The position numbers and the translations under genes were made by a program. Positions 11,636 through 22,000 of a stretch of DNA of 64,000 nt are shown piece by piece. How positions within the stretch are numbered: position 1 is the first letter of the stretch; each line of letters opens with the position of its first letter. The DNA lies in assembly GCA_036362985.1 (NCBI GenBank), contig JAYGXS010000009.1, forward strand, positions 22,749,104 to 22,813,103, given 5' to 3'. Source of the stretch: Ligula intestinalis (taxonomy: Eukaryota > Platyhelminthes > Cestoda > Diphyllobothriidea > Diphyllobothriidae). The notes beneath the pieces are model-generated. The model was given only the letters and a program-made list of their open reading frames with translations, searched no databases and was not told the DNA's origin.

Positions 11636-11745
11636 ACCTTCGAAAAAGATGAACTGTCAGCAACTCGCCATGACGAAACAACCAGGTTTGGTGGATCCTG
11701 GATTTGATCGGAGTACACATATATACTAAGATTGGGTAGAGTTCT
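11636..11745 (+). repeat. Partial third copy of the 11-kb SINE-like repeat (5' part)
   Basis: Contains gatgaactgtcagcaactcg and ccatgacgaaacaaccaggt, then tggatttgatcggagtaca, matching the inner ends of both arms of the preceding inverted pair. It stops before the tRNA-like head, so it is a fragment in plus orientation. Confidence 0.6.
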
Positions 11746-11879
11746 CCAGATCCGCTGCCGCCAATCGGCACGCGTGGAGGGGTAACGTCCGCGATATCAT
11801 TGAAGTCGGCTAGATCAGGCATAATCATAGCCGTACCAAGGAAAAAAGTGCAGTTGCGAGCAAGTCAACTGCATCGAAG

Positions 11880-12490
11880 AACCTGGAAGGGGGAGGATAT
11901 GCGGCAGCAGCTCCGATAAATGATGTCAATTTTAAAGTCACGGCTTATTCGACAAGACCCGGTCACGCATTCAAGTTCGATAAGGCTGAAATTCTGGTGT
12001 TAGGTGACAACCGCGTGAGCCGCGAGTTGCTTAAGTCGTGGTCTACGGGATTCCAGTCTATTAGCAAGTGTTAATACTTTTTACTGAAAATCAGTTTGGC
12101 TAGAAAAAGTAGCCACCAAGCCGGCCCACAGGCAAACACGTTAACCACCGCCAATGTCACTTATCCAGATGGTCAAACAATCATTATGTCAGGGAGGAAG
12201 ATAATTTTCTTTCCTGATGTTCCGGAATTACAATATCTTCGACGGGCACTGAGAACGAATGGTTACACGCAAACTTTTGCCAACCAATGCATACGCAAAC
12301 CAGACAAGAAACCAAACCTAACTGGCTAGAACATTGACGAGATCCTTTGTACGTTAGAAATACATTGGAGCAGTCAGCCGCCTGCTCACCTCACTTAGAC
12401 TTGGAGTTGTGCACAGACCAGAAGCAAACGTCAGGCACCTAATCATGAGATCGAAAGACCCACTGCTACGACAGGAAACGGCTGGAATGT
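11880..12490 (+). mobile_element. Two PLE fragments head-to-tail (endonuclease end, then RT thumb and linker)
   Basis: On the plus strand 11900-12074 encodes the C-terminal part of a PLE GIY-YIG domain (VTAYSTRPGHAFKFDKAEIL, GDNRVSRELLKSW). Then 12217-12329 encodes RT thumb sequence (ELQYLRRALRTNGYTQTF, NQCIRKPDKKP) and 12370-12480 the RT-endonuclease linker (RLLTSLRLGVVHRPEANVR, MRSKDPLLRQET). In an intact PLE the order is RT, linker, endonuclease; here an endonuclease end precedes RT, so two partial copies lie in tandem or have rearranged. The lineage matches 30.8 and 37.3 kb. Confidence 0.8.
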
Positions 12491-13849
12491 GTGTTCCCCG
12501 CTCTCTTGCCTCTTCCTTTCTTCTCCCCTTGCACAATCTCTCCTAAAATGGTCATCAACTACATACGGACCCAGAATACCACCATGAACTGTAAAGCCAA
12601 CGAGTCCAATTTACGTGAAACGGTTGCCCATGGACAGAGGTTTTTATGGCAAGCCCGCTCGAAAGACACCGGGGGATGTCTCGTGTGGTACCTTGTCGCA
12701 AGTGCTTGCGTTGGCAAGAAGAAGGTCCTCCAAATCACAAGTCAGGTAAAATGAATAGAATAGCTTTACTGCAAGAAGCTGAACCGTAAAAAGGTTGTTT
12801 CACCGACCAGTTGCCAGCTATGTCTTCACGCAAGTTGTGTTTTTAAATTTGTGCGTTGTTTTGTAGTTTTAATTGCAGGATGAGTGCTCCGACTTCTGCT
12901 GCCAATAAAATGAAGAGGAAGTATCGATTGAATTCGAGCTTATACGCATATCCAGTGGCGAGTCAATCGATAGCGTGAGAAAGGCTGATAATGAGTGGAA
13001 AGGATACCTTCCACACGTGAATGCAAGTCATGGCAGACGCAGGTAGGATGCGTTATCGCAGTAGCGCTGGGCGGCAGACTCTTACATCCCTTATGCTAGG
13101 AGCGATAGGTGGAGTAGGGAATGTTGTCAAGGGATAAGGTTTCGAGAATGCATCGAATCATAGCTACCAGTCATAACTAACTCATAAAACTCAAGTACGT
13201 ATCAAAATCTTTTGAGCATTCTGGTGTTGTCAACCGTGTTCCATTCTTTAACATTCTCAACTCTTTAGAGAAGGCAGGATTAAGTAGTATCGGGATTATA
13301 TATGCACGGGCTGTAGCTGGCGGTGTCATGAGAACCAATAGTCTCTACTGGCCAGCTGTGCCTTCAATTTCACGGTCTCGAGCAGATACTTAATCGGGCT
13401 ACAAACAAGACGAATGTAAAACTGAATGTTACTTAAAAATGGAATACCGAAATCCCGTCCATCCAGGGATCGCTGCATAATCAGTTTCCAATTTACATTG
13501 GAACCTCGCTTAACGAGTTTGATTCGTTCCAGCAGTGAACTCGTCATCTGAAAGGTTTGTCTTGCTAAACGCAGCCAAGCAGACTGCATCACTTCCCTGT
13601 TGGCTGCAGATGACCGAGGATCCACAGCCTCGTGCACGCACCTACGTTAACTGGAGGGAAGCTCGTCAATCGAAACATATTTTCTGATAGTGATGTTGCG
13701 AATGCATCAATTCCCACGGTTATTTATCTTACAAAAAGGCCGCCGAGTGCAATACCTTGCCGCTGTCACAAGGGCGCGCACCGTGGCTGTCGATTTTTCC
13801 TTATAGCTGATTGTTCCCCTGTCGCCGACGCCTGCTCATGAACTGAACT
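12491..13849. other. No recognised gene
   Basis: The open frames in this stretch show no recognisable domain or splice support, and no repeats were recognised. Confidence 0.4.
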
Positions 13850-14010
13850 GAATAAATATCCCGCAGCCTTTTGTAAGATTTGCTCGGCTTGTGCTGTGTG
13901 AATGCACTTTTCTTGGTCGATTGGCACAAAACTCATGAAATGTAGATACTGCTCTCTCCACGTACCTTTGTGCCAATTCAGTGGAAGCGAAATCTGGTAT
14001 ATACTCTCTT
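13850..14010 (-). mobile_element. PLE RT thumb fragment
   Basis: The minus strand reads NWHKGTWREQYLHFMSFVPI followed by QAEQILQKAAGYLF, resembling the PLE segment just after the catalytic motif (compare TWTGQYVNFHSFVPLN at 5.8 kb). Nothing else of this copy is recognisable. Confidence 0.55.
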
Positions 14011-14220
14011 TCAACGAGCAAGGAAAATAAGCTCTAGTGAGACCCTGCCCGCAGAGCTTTCCCACATAAAAACAGCTTTGCTTAACTGTGGCTATCCTAC
14101 ACGCTTTATTCAGAAGTATAGCAATTCTTAAGGGCCAAAATTGATGGAGTTCCAAAAAAGCCCGTCATTATATCCTTACCCTTTAAGGGTGATGACATTT
14201 CCAACACAATCTAGTGACGG

Positions 14221-14645
14221 TTGGGCTGTACTATAGAAAAGACCTTCAACGCAGCAAAACTCGTCTTCTTACGTCCGACTAAAAGCATTCCAGTTAAATG
14301 GGCAAAGGATGCCTTGCCATTGCACGCCCCCTCAACTTGTGTGCACGAATTCACATGTAATTGCTTCCGCAAGTACATTGGGTGCACGCAGAGGCCACCG
14401 GCGGCCACGGCCGCTCAGCACTTGGTCAACTGGCTTTTCAAGCAAGAAGACAGAGTACCACGGTCTTCTATTACTAAACATCTACTAGACAGCGGTCATT
14501 TTGTCGACGTCAAAACAGCATTTTGAGTAGTTTTTCAGGCCCGAACAATTCGAACCTTGCGCTATTTGGAAGCTGCATACATACGACGAGAGAAACCTAA
14601 CCTATACAAGCAGCTTGACTACGTGGTCAACCTCCAATTACCCTG
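14221..14645 (+). mobile_element. PLE GIY-YIG endonuclease fragment
   Basis: The plus-strand frame reads STCVHEFTCNCFRKYIGCTQ (GIY-YIG motif pair), EDRVPRSSITKHLLDSGHFV, and, after a TGA at 14524, LRYLEAAYIRREKPNLYKQL and NLQLPW. These are the typical endonuclease C-terminal blocks of the lineage seen at 4.85 kb. No RT is attached on this strand; an opposed RT fragment lies at 13.85-14.01 kb, so the locus is a scrambled nest. Confidence 0.8.
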
Positions 14646-15700
14646 GTAAATGGTTATTTAGTTTTAATCCCCAAGCGATTTTCGTTTACTTTCCCTCAAT
14701 CCCTATCCCTTTCTTTCCCATACGTTGCTAAGTGCAGTGTCCTTTACCTGATTATTATTGAAACCGAACTATGATCCTTGCTGTTATGTTATCCATTCTT
14801 CGAAATTTCAAACAGTTGCATGCTCTTTTCGATATCACCATCATGTAGCGATGAGATGCAGCTGAGAAGCTCTCACGAAATATATTGACGCCAATAAATC
14901 CTGCCATAAATACGTCTTTTAAATTTGTACCGGAGAACAAATGCTTCATATTTCTAATCAGAATTGCTTGGTGATGGTCGTAACAATTGGCTCACTCTGT
15001 ACTGGAAATACTCGTAGCTGGAGTTGCTCGGCACCCGAGGTTCCATTGTATTTAAAAATTTTTGCAACAACAGACATCGCCGCGGAACCCGGAACGAAAC
15101 GGTTTGGTATCTGCAGTTAATGGACTTCAGCTCACATATTCATCTCAAATAACGGCCAGAGCCTTTAAAGCCGCATATTGAAGGACTTGTCCCAAGTCAG
15201 CACATCAGTTGCCTAGGAGATCAGAAATCCAGAACTTTCAGGATTGTCTGGCTGTGAAGGGCGAACAGTTGCAGGCTTTTCTTGTAACATCGAGCGTTGC
15301 CGACAGTTACTGCAAAATGTCAGAACAAATCCCCTTCCAGTTTGGGTACAACATCGTTAAAGTAGCGTGGGGAAGAGGCGATGCACTGCTGGTCTCTGGA
15401 TTAACTCTTACGTCTGCATAATACCCTCCATATAACTGGACGAGACTGAACACTCTGCTCCGTACGCCCAAGCCAAGCCTCCAAAAACAAGAGGAAACGA
15501 AACGGACTTGTATTTGTAGCAATCTCTGCCATCCAACGCCCTGTTATTTTGTCCGGCGCAATTTTTCAACGCCAACTGCCTCAAGGTCATCCAATACCTC
15601 AGTCAGCGTTTACAGTTGCGCTGACCTGCAGAAACTTGACCTATCTCCACTCGGACACACATACACACGCACGTCTAGGTTCTCGCGGCCGCCCAATCAC
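14646..15700. other. No recognised gene
   Basis: Short unrelated open frames on both strands; no domain, RNA or repeat assignment is possible by eye. Confidence 0.4.
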
Positions 15701-15930
15701 CACTCAAATCAGACCCTTTTTTCCCACTTCCGGCCACCAGCCGTCACTTAGGACCACGGCGCTCCAGCAGAATGACGTGTGCTCCGAAGTCCAACTTCTT
15801 TCCATCTATTCTCCGTTGCTTTGTGAACACAATAAACTATTCATTCTACTCTGACCTTTCTAAGACCTCTCCCATCTCCTAAGGAAAAGGGCCTGGAAGA
15901 TTGTAGGTGTTAGGGTTAACCGTCATAGAT
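15700..15930 (+). repeat. LTR-like dispersed repeat A (copy 1)
   Basis: Shares acggcgctccagc, gacgtgtgctccgaagtcca, cacaataaactatt and a ggcctggaagattg-type end with 18120-18330; the last two blocks also recur at 60.1 kb and in minus orientation at 28.5 and 29.4 kb. AATAAA is followed by about 60-70 bp to a conserved end, as in the R-U5 part of an LTR. It lies on one side of a Gypsy remnant, with copy 2 on the other. Confidence 0.5.
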
Positions 15931-16549
15931 TTAACTCTCATAACTGGTATTAAGGCTCCTCCCACACGCGGAAGTGAGTGCCGCTTACGGCAGAATGAAA
16001 ACACACATATATACACACAAAAGGTGTCTGAAATAAATAATACTTCCGACCCTCGAAGTAAAACTGCCAGCCGACCTCTCCCCCAACCTAACTATGCTCC
16101 ATTTTGGAATAATGCATTGCCAAGAAGAAGTAGACGCGATAAGCTTCGAGCGTATGCGCGGAGAGTCGACAGCGAGTGTGAGAAAGGAAAAGAGCCTGCA
16201 GCGTACAAGGCCTCGCGATCAAGAACAGAATGAGTCAGGGCAGTCACGCTGGGCGCCCGAACTTTCAAAGTACGCACTCCGAGACCAGAGGGTGGCTTAA
16301 AACGACGCTGAAGGATGTGCATACGACTGGAACAAATGCTATGCTAAACGTTCAGGAAAATGGACCCACCATCCACTGAGAGTGATGTAAGCGAGAGGAA
16401 TAGTTGGAGAAAGCTGAGTGCTTGCCATTATGCTGGAGGGTAAGGTTTTAGTTGGGTGTTGCGAAACTGTAGAGAGAGGAAGCATGTGGACCTATGGGAT
16501 TGAGGGTAAGGGAGGGAAAGCAGTACGGGATGGAGGAACATGGAAAGGG

Positions 16550-17480
16550 AATCAGCACAATGTTGTCCTTGTGGCCGATCCAGCGGCCTCTCATTGACAG
16601 CAGCATTGACCCCGTCGACGTGGACTACATTCTACTTGTCACAAAGAAGGATCTGGCGGGTCTTGGACAGTTTGATCAGCGGTAACCGTAGATGGCGGAC
16701 CAAAATTACGACCCAATGACTGACGAAGGCCTTAAGGATGGTGTCCATTTAAACATTCGGCGAAGGGACAGCTTCTGTCTAGCGGGTGTAGCAGTCGGTA
16801 CAGGTAAGAAGATGAGTGAAGCCATTGGATGAAGGCAAATGGCCTATGACATAAAGATGGGCATGGCTGAAACGAGCATCAGGGTTGGGAAAAGTTTTGG
16901 GTGGAGACTTGTTGTAGCACGGAACCTTGCTCCGCTGGCGATTCGGGAAGTACCGGGCACAGACTTTGACAACCTTGTGCATGCCAGGATAGACAATCCT
17001 TTGCGAGGCTGCGTGAGAGGTGAGAGGGTGGCAGAGTCCAGTAAGAGTGCGAAATACAACTCGACACATCAAGGGGCACAAACAAACGGTAATAAGGATT
17101 TTATACATCACAGAGAATGGCGCCAGTCCAGGTGGTAAGGGGAACCTCCGCAAGCTGGAGACTACTAACTTGACTCGAATCGTTTTTGCTCCGCCGCCAT
17201 TAAACTAAGGTCAATCCCTTTAGATAGTTGAAATGCAGAAGGGGTAGGTCTAGAAAGAAGGTCAGCTACCTCATTCTTCGTGCCATAAATGCAGCGGATG
17301 TCGGTGGTGAATTGGGAGATATAGTTTGGCTGCTCAATATCTCTGGAATTATATTTGTCGGAGTGGGATCGAAGTCCAAATGTCAGCGGTTAATGGTCAG
17401 TGAATATGGTACAAGCCCGCCCTTCGAGAAATTGGCAAAAGCGTTTGACTTCCAGGTGCGTGAAAGTTATATCAACAATA
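16550..17480 (-). pseudogene. Gypsy-type pol remnant: RNase H end and integrase
   Basis: Ty3/Gypsy elements encode protease, RT, RNase H and integrase. On the minus strand, 17478-17165 reads EVKRFCQFLEGRACTIFTDH, a TAA (17390-17392), then PLTFGLRSHSDKYNSRD, YISQFTTDIR and GTKNEVADLLSRPTPSAF, the end of the RNase H domain. Then 17153-16779 reads VYPGMHKVVKV, RSKVPCYNKSPPKTFPNPDA, ARFSHAHLYVIGHLPSSNGF and THLLTC, the integrase zinc-binding region and the start of its catalytic core. The first catalytic Asp of the DDE triad, normally in HLD, is Tyr (16853-16851). Further core pieces (LKAFVSHWV, NFGPPSTVTAD) continue in shifted frames to about 16600. It is dead, truncated at an AAT-rich microsatellite near 17480. 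Confidence 0.85.
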
Positions 17481-18119
17481 ATAATAAATTTTATATTTAA
17501 GGCCCAGGTCTACACTGCGTAGACCATCGTCAGGGTTGCAAAACAGAAAAGAATTGTCAAAAATTGTAAATAATGCTTAAAAAGGGGATTGGACGAAGAT
17601 TGACCCTTCAGAGCATACTGCAAGTACATTTAGAAACATATTAAATGTCAAGGAAACAACCTCAAATAGCAAGAGAACCTCCTTCGAATTCCAAAAGTTG
17701 CGGGTTTTGGAAGGAAATTAACTACTAGGACTCTATACCTTCCGAAGTTAAATGGTTACGTATTTTCGACTTGAAATTCGATAACGTAAACGACAACCTG
17801 ATTTAAAATGGAAAATTCTTCCAGGTGAGAGCGTAGGCTCAGGCAAAAAAGGAGAACGGTTAGATGTGGAGCTAAGGTGTAGTGGAGTGATCATGGAGGA
17901 ATTATGAGTGGATTTTTAGCGGTGCTGCAGCCTAACTCCTTGCCACTAGCATATTCTCGCGGGGACAGTTTTGGGCGCCCAGTCGCACGACCCAGCGCGA
18001 TGACCGATGTCTGCATGCAAGACGTAACCTTCAGCCTTGGGCGACTGGGGCACACGCACGCACCCCAAAATGGCCAGGCCAATCAGAACCCTGAAGCTGG
18101 CTCACTGAATACTTGCTCT

Positions 18120-18330
18120 GGGCCCCTGTAACAATTTCCTCACTTAGGAACACGGCGCTCCAGCGCAATGACGTGTGCTCCGAAGTCCAACCTCTCTTCA
18201 CCTCTTCTTCGTTCCTTTGTGTACACAATAAACTATTAATTCCATTCTGGCCTCCGCTGACTTTTCTTTCCTACTGAGGAACCGGACTTGGAAGGTTGTA
18301 ACTGTTTGGGTTAACCGTCTTGTCCTTAAC
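18120..18330 (+). repeat. LTR-like dispersed repeat A (copy 2)
   Basis: Closely similar to 15700-15930 (ttaggaacacggcgctccag, gacgtgtgctccgaagtcca, acacaataaactatt, tggaaggttgtaa). A TGTAACA word at 18127 could be its 5' boundary. The two same-orientation copies flank the Gypsy remnant, although their AATAAA lies on the strand opposite to its pol. Confidence 0.5.
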
Positions 18331-18659
18331 ACCTATAGACTCAAGTCGATTAACCAGAGTGAGAGCATTAATTCGTTAGGGATAAGGACCACTGTTAAGG
18401 CGAAACAGGAAACGTAGGCCACATTCGAGTCTTCTTATTAGGAGTCTAGCCTGACCAAATGCTAGGAAAATTTCAGACCCTCCTGAGGCCTCGTGCCTGC
18501 TGCCGACCGCCACAATAATTCTTTTGTCAATGTGGACTGCAACAATGTCTTTGTATCTTCACTCTGACCGTCTCCACTCGATGACCTTTAAGACTGGACC
18601 AGAGACACAAACACGCGTTTCCAGGCGCGTGTTCAAGTGGTTGTACTGAAACTGCCCCT

Positions 18660-18710
18660 TGGGCCTATAAATATACAATTTATTATTATGATTATTATTA
18701 GTGCAGTTCT
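18660..18710. repeat. AT-rich (ATT)n-type tract
   Basis: The tract gcctataaatatacaattta then ttattatgattattatta resembles, in reverse complement, the aataataataaattttatat tract at 17480-17510, suggesting a shared retroelement tail. Confidence 0.4.
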
Positions 18711-19040
18711 TCAATGGCCAAGGACCTTGCTCCACTGCGCCCAATGATGCAACAAGCGACCGCGCTTGACACTCACTTATAAGCCACTGTCACCTCTCAG
18801 ACAGTGAATTGCACACGGACTGCGAGGACACCACCAGTTCGTCACCCTATTGCAGGGCTAGCCCCGACATGGGACATCAGTGCGCTGGAGATCAGCCAGC
18901 AGCTCAACAGCCACCCGAAAGAGCAACTCCAGTTTTTGTACACAATAGATACTCCTCCTGGTGGATGCCAATTTTATGCCCTTATATTCTGTTCATCCTT
19001 GGGTATTCCAAAGGGTGTAATTCGACGGTGACACAAGAAG
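18710..19040 (+). repeat. LTR-like dispersed repeat B (copy 1)
   Basis: In reverse complement, 30200-30470 matches this stretch over several blocks: cgcccaatgatgc.acaagcg, cttgacactcacttat, ctcagacagtga, a gtacacaata block, and ggtgtaattcgacggtgaca at the end. The TGTCACCGTC-type terminus (reverse strand) and the AATA block suggest an LTR. No coding content. Confidence 0.45.
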
Positions 19041-19049
19041 TTGCTCCCA

Positions 19050-22000
19050 TTACAGCACTTATTTCTCATGGAAACTTAAAGCTCGCTAACCGACAACTAT
19101 CCGCTAAAGATATACTGGATAAAGAAACGGAAAATAGGTTTCGAGTAAAAATTATCTGGACAGTTTAAATATTTCTGCAATCAGACGCGTTCATTAGACC
19201 AATAAAGGGACAACAGCATTCTAGTATGCGTGGATGATCTTACAACAGCAGAAAATGCTGAAAAATGAAGACTGCTGATGCACGTGACGATCAATTTAGA
19301 AGACTGAGTGATATCGTCTTACCAGCTTAACGACAAGTGCGGAGCGCAGAATTGAAGGAAACAGCAAAGGAGGGCACTTAACGGAGTGGATTAGAGAGAA
19401 CAGAGGCAGCATCAAGGTGAGCATTGAGAGTGGGACTTTGAGCGATTGCGAGGAATGTGACACTGGCCTCTGTTTAAAAAGTGACGTTAGTTCGTGGACA
19501 CAACGGCCAACAGTCGACAAATGGCTAATCTTACGAAATTTATTTTTTCCAACACCTACTAGCCATTCATTATTAAAGTGTATGCCAATAAATACGATCT
19601 AAGAAAAATAACTCATTCATGAATTATCCTAACACTAGCTTAGACATTCGGCGCCGTCCAAAAATATTATCAGCCCACTAGCAATCTCCGAAAATATTGC
19701 CTTTGAAATGAGCCCTAAGGGATGCCCTGAATGCACAGTTAGAGCTCTTAAGTACAGGATAAAGGTTCAGTGCATTCAAAAATAATTTTTTTGCGCTATA
19801 CAGATATAGCCCATACTCTTCGTCAATCCCATTATCTTAAATGTGATCCATGGGTCTACTGCTTTATTTTTTGTCCTTAGTCTTTTCTAATGGGGTAAGG
19901 TTGCTTTATATAATTTCTTATGCTGTAAGGGTATGGTGATAGAGGCTGCTGAGGAAAGCATAGAGGAGCTATTATAGCGCACATAGCGTACATTTCAGAG
20001 AAGAAAATAATTTAATAGTCTTGTGAGACGGGCCAACGCATCCACACAGACGAATAAAGCAACAACAGAGTAAGATGCGCATAAGAGAAAGGGTATCAAG
20101 AGAAGAAACTCGTGATGCATCAGAACAAATGAATTATGAAGAACTTTATTCTAGTAAGGCATAAAACAACCCATCCAGATGGCGAGAGGACACCGACATA
20201 TCCTCTAAACAAACGGCGGGGACAGCACCACAACCGGTGCCCACAGGCAAAAGCAGTGGAAATGCTAAGAAGAGAAAGATGACAGTTAAAGGCTTTCTGA
20301 GAGCGTTGCGGGAGGCTGTCAGCAATTGCGAGGTAATGGCGCACTGGACGTTTAGCAAATAAGCAGTTACTCCGTTCCCGTCCAATATCACACTTAAAGT
20401 GACTTCTGCTAAATCTTATAGGTTTTCTTAAACATTCTGTTGGGCGTTACAAGTGTTCGAAGGCTAAAGATATTTCCCGAAACTTTTAGGATAGCGGAAT
20501 ATAAATACCCTTCCTAATCTGAAAGCTGCATTCACTTTTGGCGACATTTTAAAGTTTAGCCATAGCGATAACAAGTTAATGTTTCCTTCAAGAGCGTGAG
20601 ATAAAGTTTGTAAAGTAGACTTAAAGACTAAAATCTAGATCATTAACCTACATCTAATGAAATTCCTGGAGAAATTTAAGGATATGTTAAAATGAAAACT
20701 CAAATTAAATCCATTGTTATACTGCAAACATATGTTCGTTAATGATGGATCATTCAATTAACATGTCAATTGAATGAATCGAAGAATACCTAGTTGTAAA
20801 AATGTCTTTTCAAATAACTTTGATAACTTAATATTACCTGCCAATGAAAAAGGGGTTAAGACAACAAAATAACAATGAAAATTCTGAATTTTCAAAGAAT
20901 TGTTCTCATTTTAGTTAGCAATTAAAAGAGAAGACAGTTGAAACTGAGGAGGACATCCGAAGCAATGACAATTTGAATAAGGTAAGGACAGCATTACGTC
21001 TGAGTTCAAATCAAGATTTATAAAAATGTATAATCTAGGCTTAGTGCTTAGAAATTTAATGTGAATATATTCACTTTAAATGAGAGGTTAGAACCTATCA
21101 TTCGTGAACTGCGTACTTTAAGAGTTTTAAAGTTTTCGAATGCATAACTTTTTGAGAAAAATAATGATTTTTATGTAATATGAATTTTAAAACTCGAAAA
21201 GAAATGGAACACTCATAAGGTTGATGTAGTTAAAAAAAGTTGGATTTTAAATTATCATGAGATTATGCAAATATCCGTAGCGCATCAAGTTTTTAAACAT
21301 AAATCTGTAGATCCTTATCCTTCTAACTTTACTGTTTCGTATGAATATTGTTCACCACATAAACCGAAGGAAATGCTGGAGTTAACCCTGGCCAGCATAT
21401 TTCACTCAGTGCACCTTTACAGATATGCTAAGGGAATTAGATGCTCAGATAAATAAAATCACAACATGTCAAAACCAAGACAAAAAAGTACGCATTTAGA
21501 TTGTGGACAGTCCTTTTCAACAAGGTACTGAATTTTTTCATCTAAGCGCCACGTTTTTACTTAACAGAGTGACGAAAAGCTTTGTTTCCAAAACATACAT
21601 CTCTGCATAAAAGTAACTGATTGCTTTAGCATAGGTATCAGTATGTTTTTTCAATCTAATTATTTGTGGAACCCAAAATTTAATAAGTGGTTTAACCTCT
21701 AGCTTATTTATTTCTGTCGGCTTTAAAAATAACAGAATGGTTCTGATATGTTCGGGATTAGCAGATGGCTCGATATGTTAGTCGAACCGCCAAGACTATA
21801 AAAGATAGTTTGTTTACATGAACGCATTTTGTTCTGGCTAATTATAGCTCTAACAGAAAACCAATCAGAATACCAATACCAATAGAATACGCAATTTAGA
21901 AAATAAATATCTATGCTAGATTTTTACTTTGTTTGACAATAGTTTTAACTTTTAAACTGACGATTATCAGAAACACTGCTATTGTACTGATGCATTTACA

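Noticed and set aside
16779..17153. Independent minus-strand cellular gene of 124 codons
   Set aside because: The sequence matches the integrase region of Gypsy elements and lies directly downstream of an RNase H relic.
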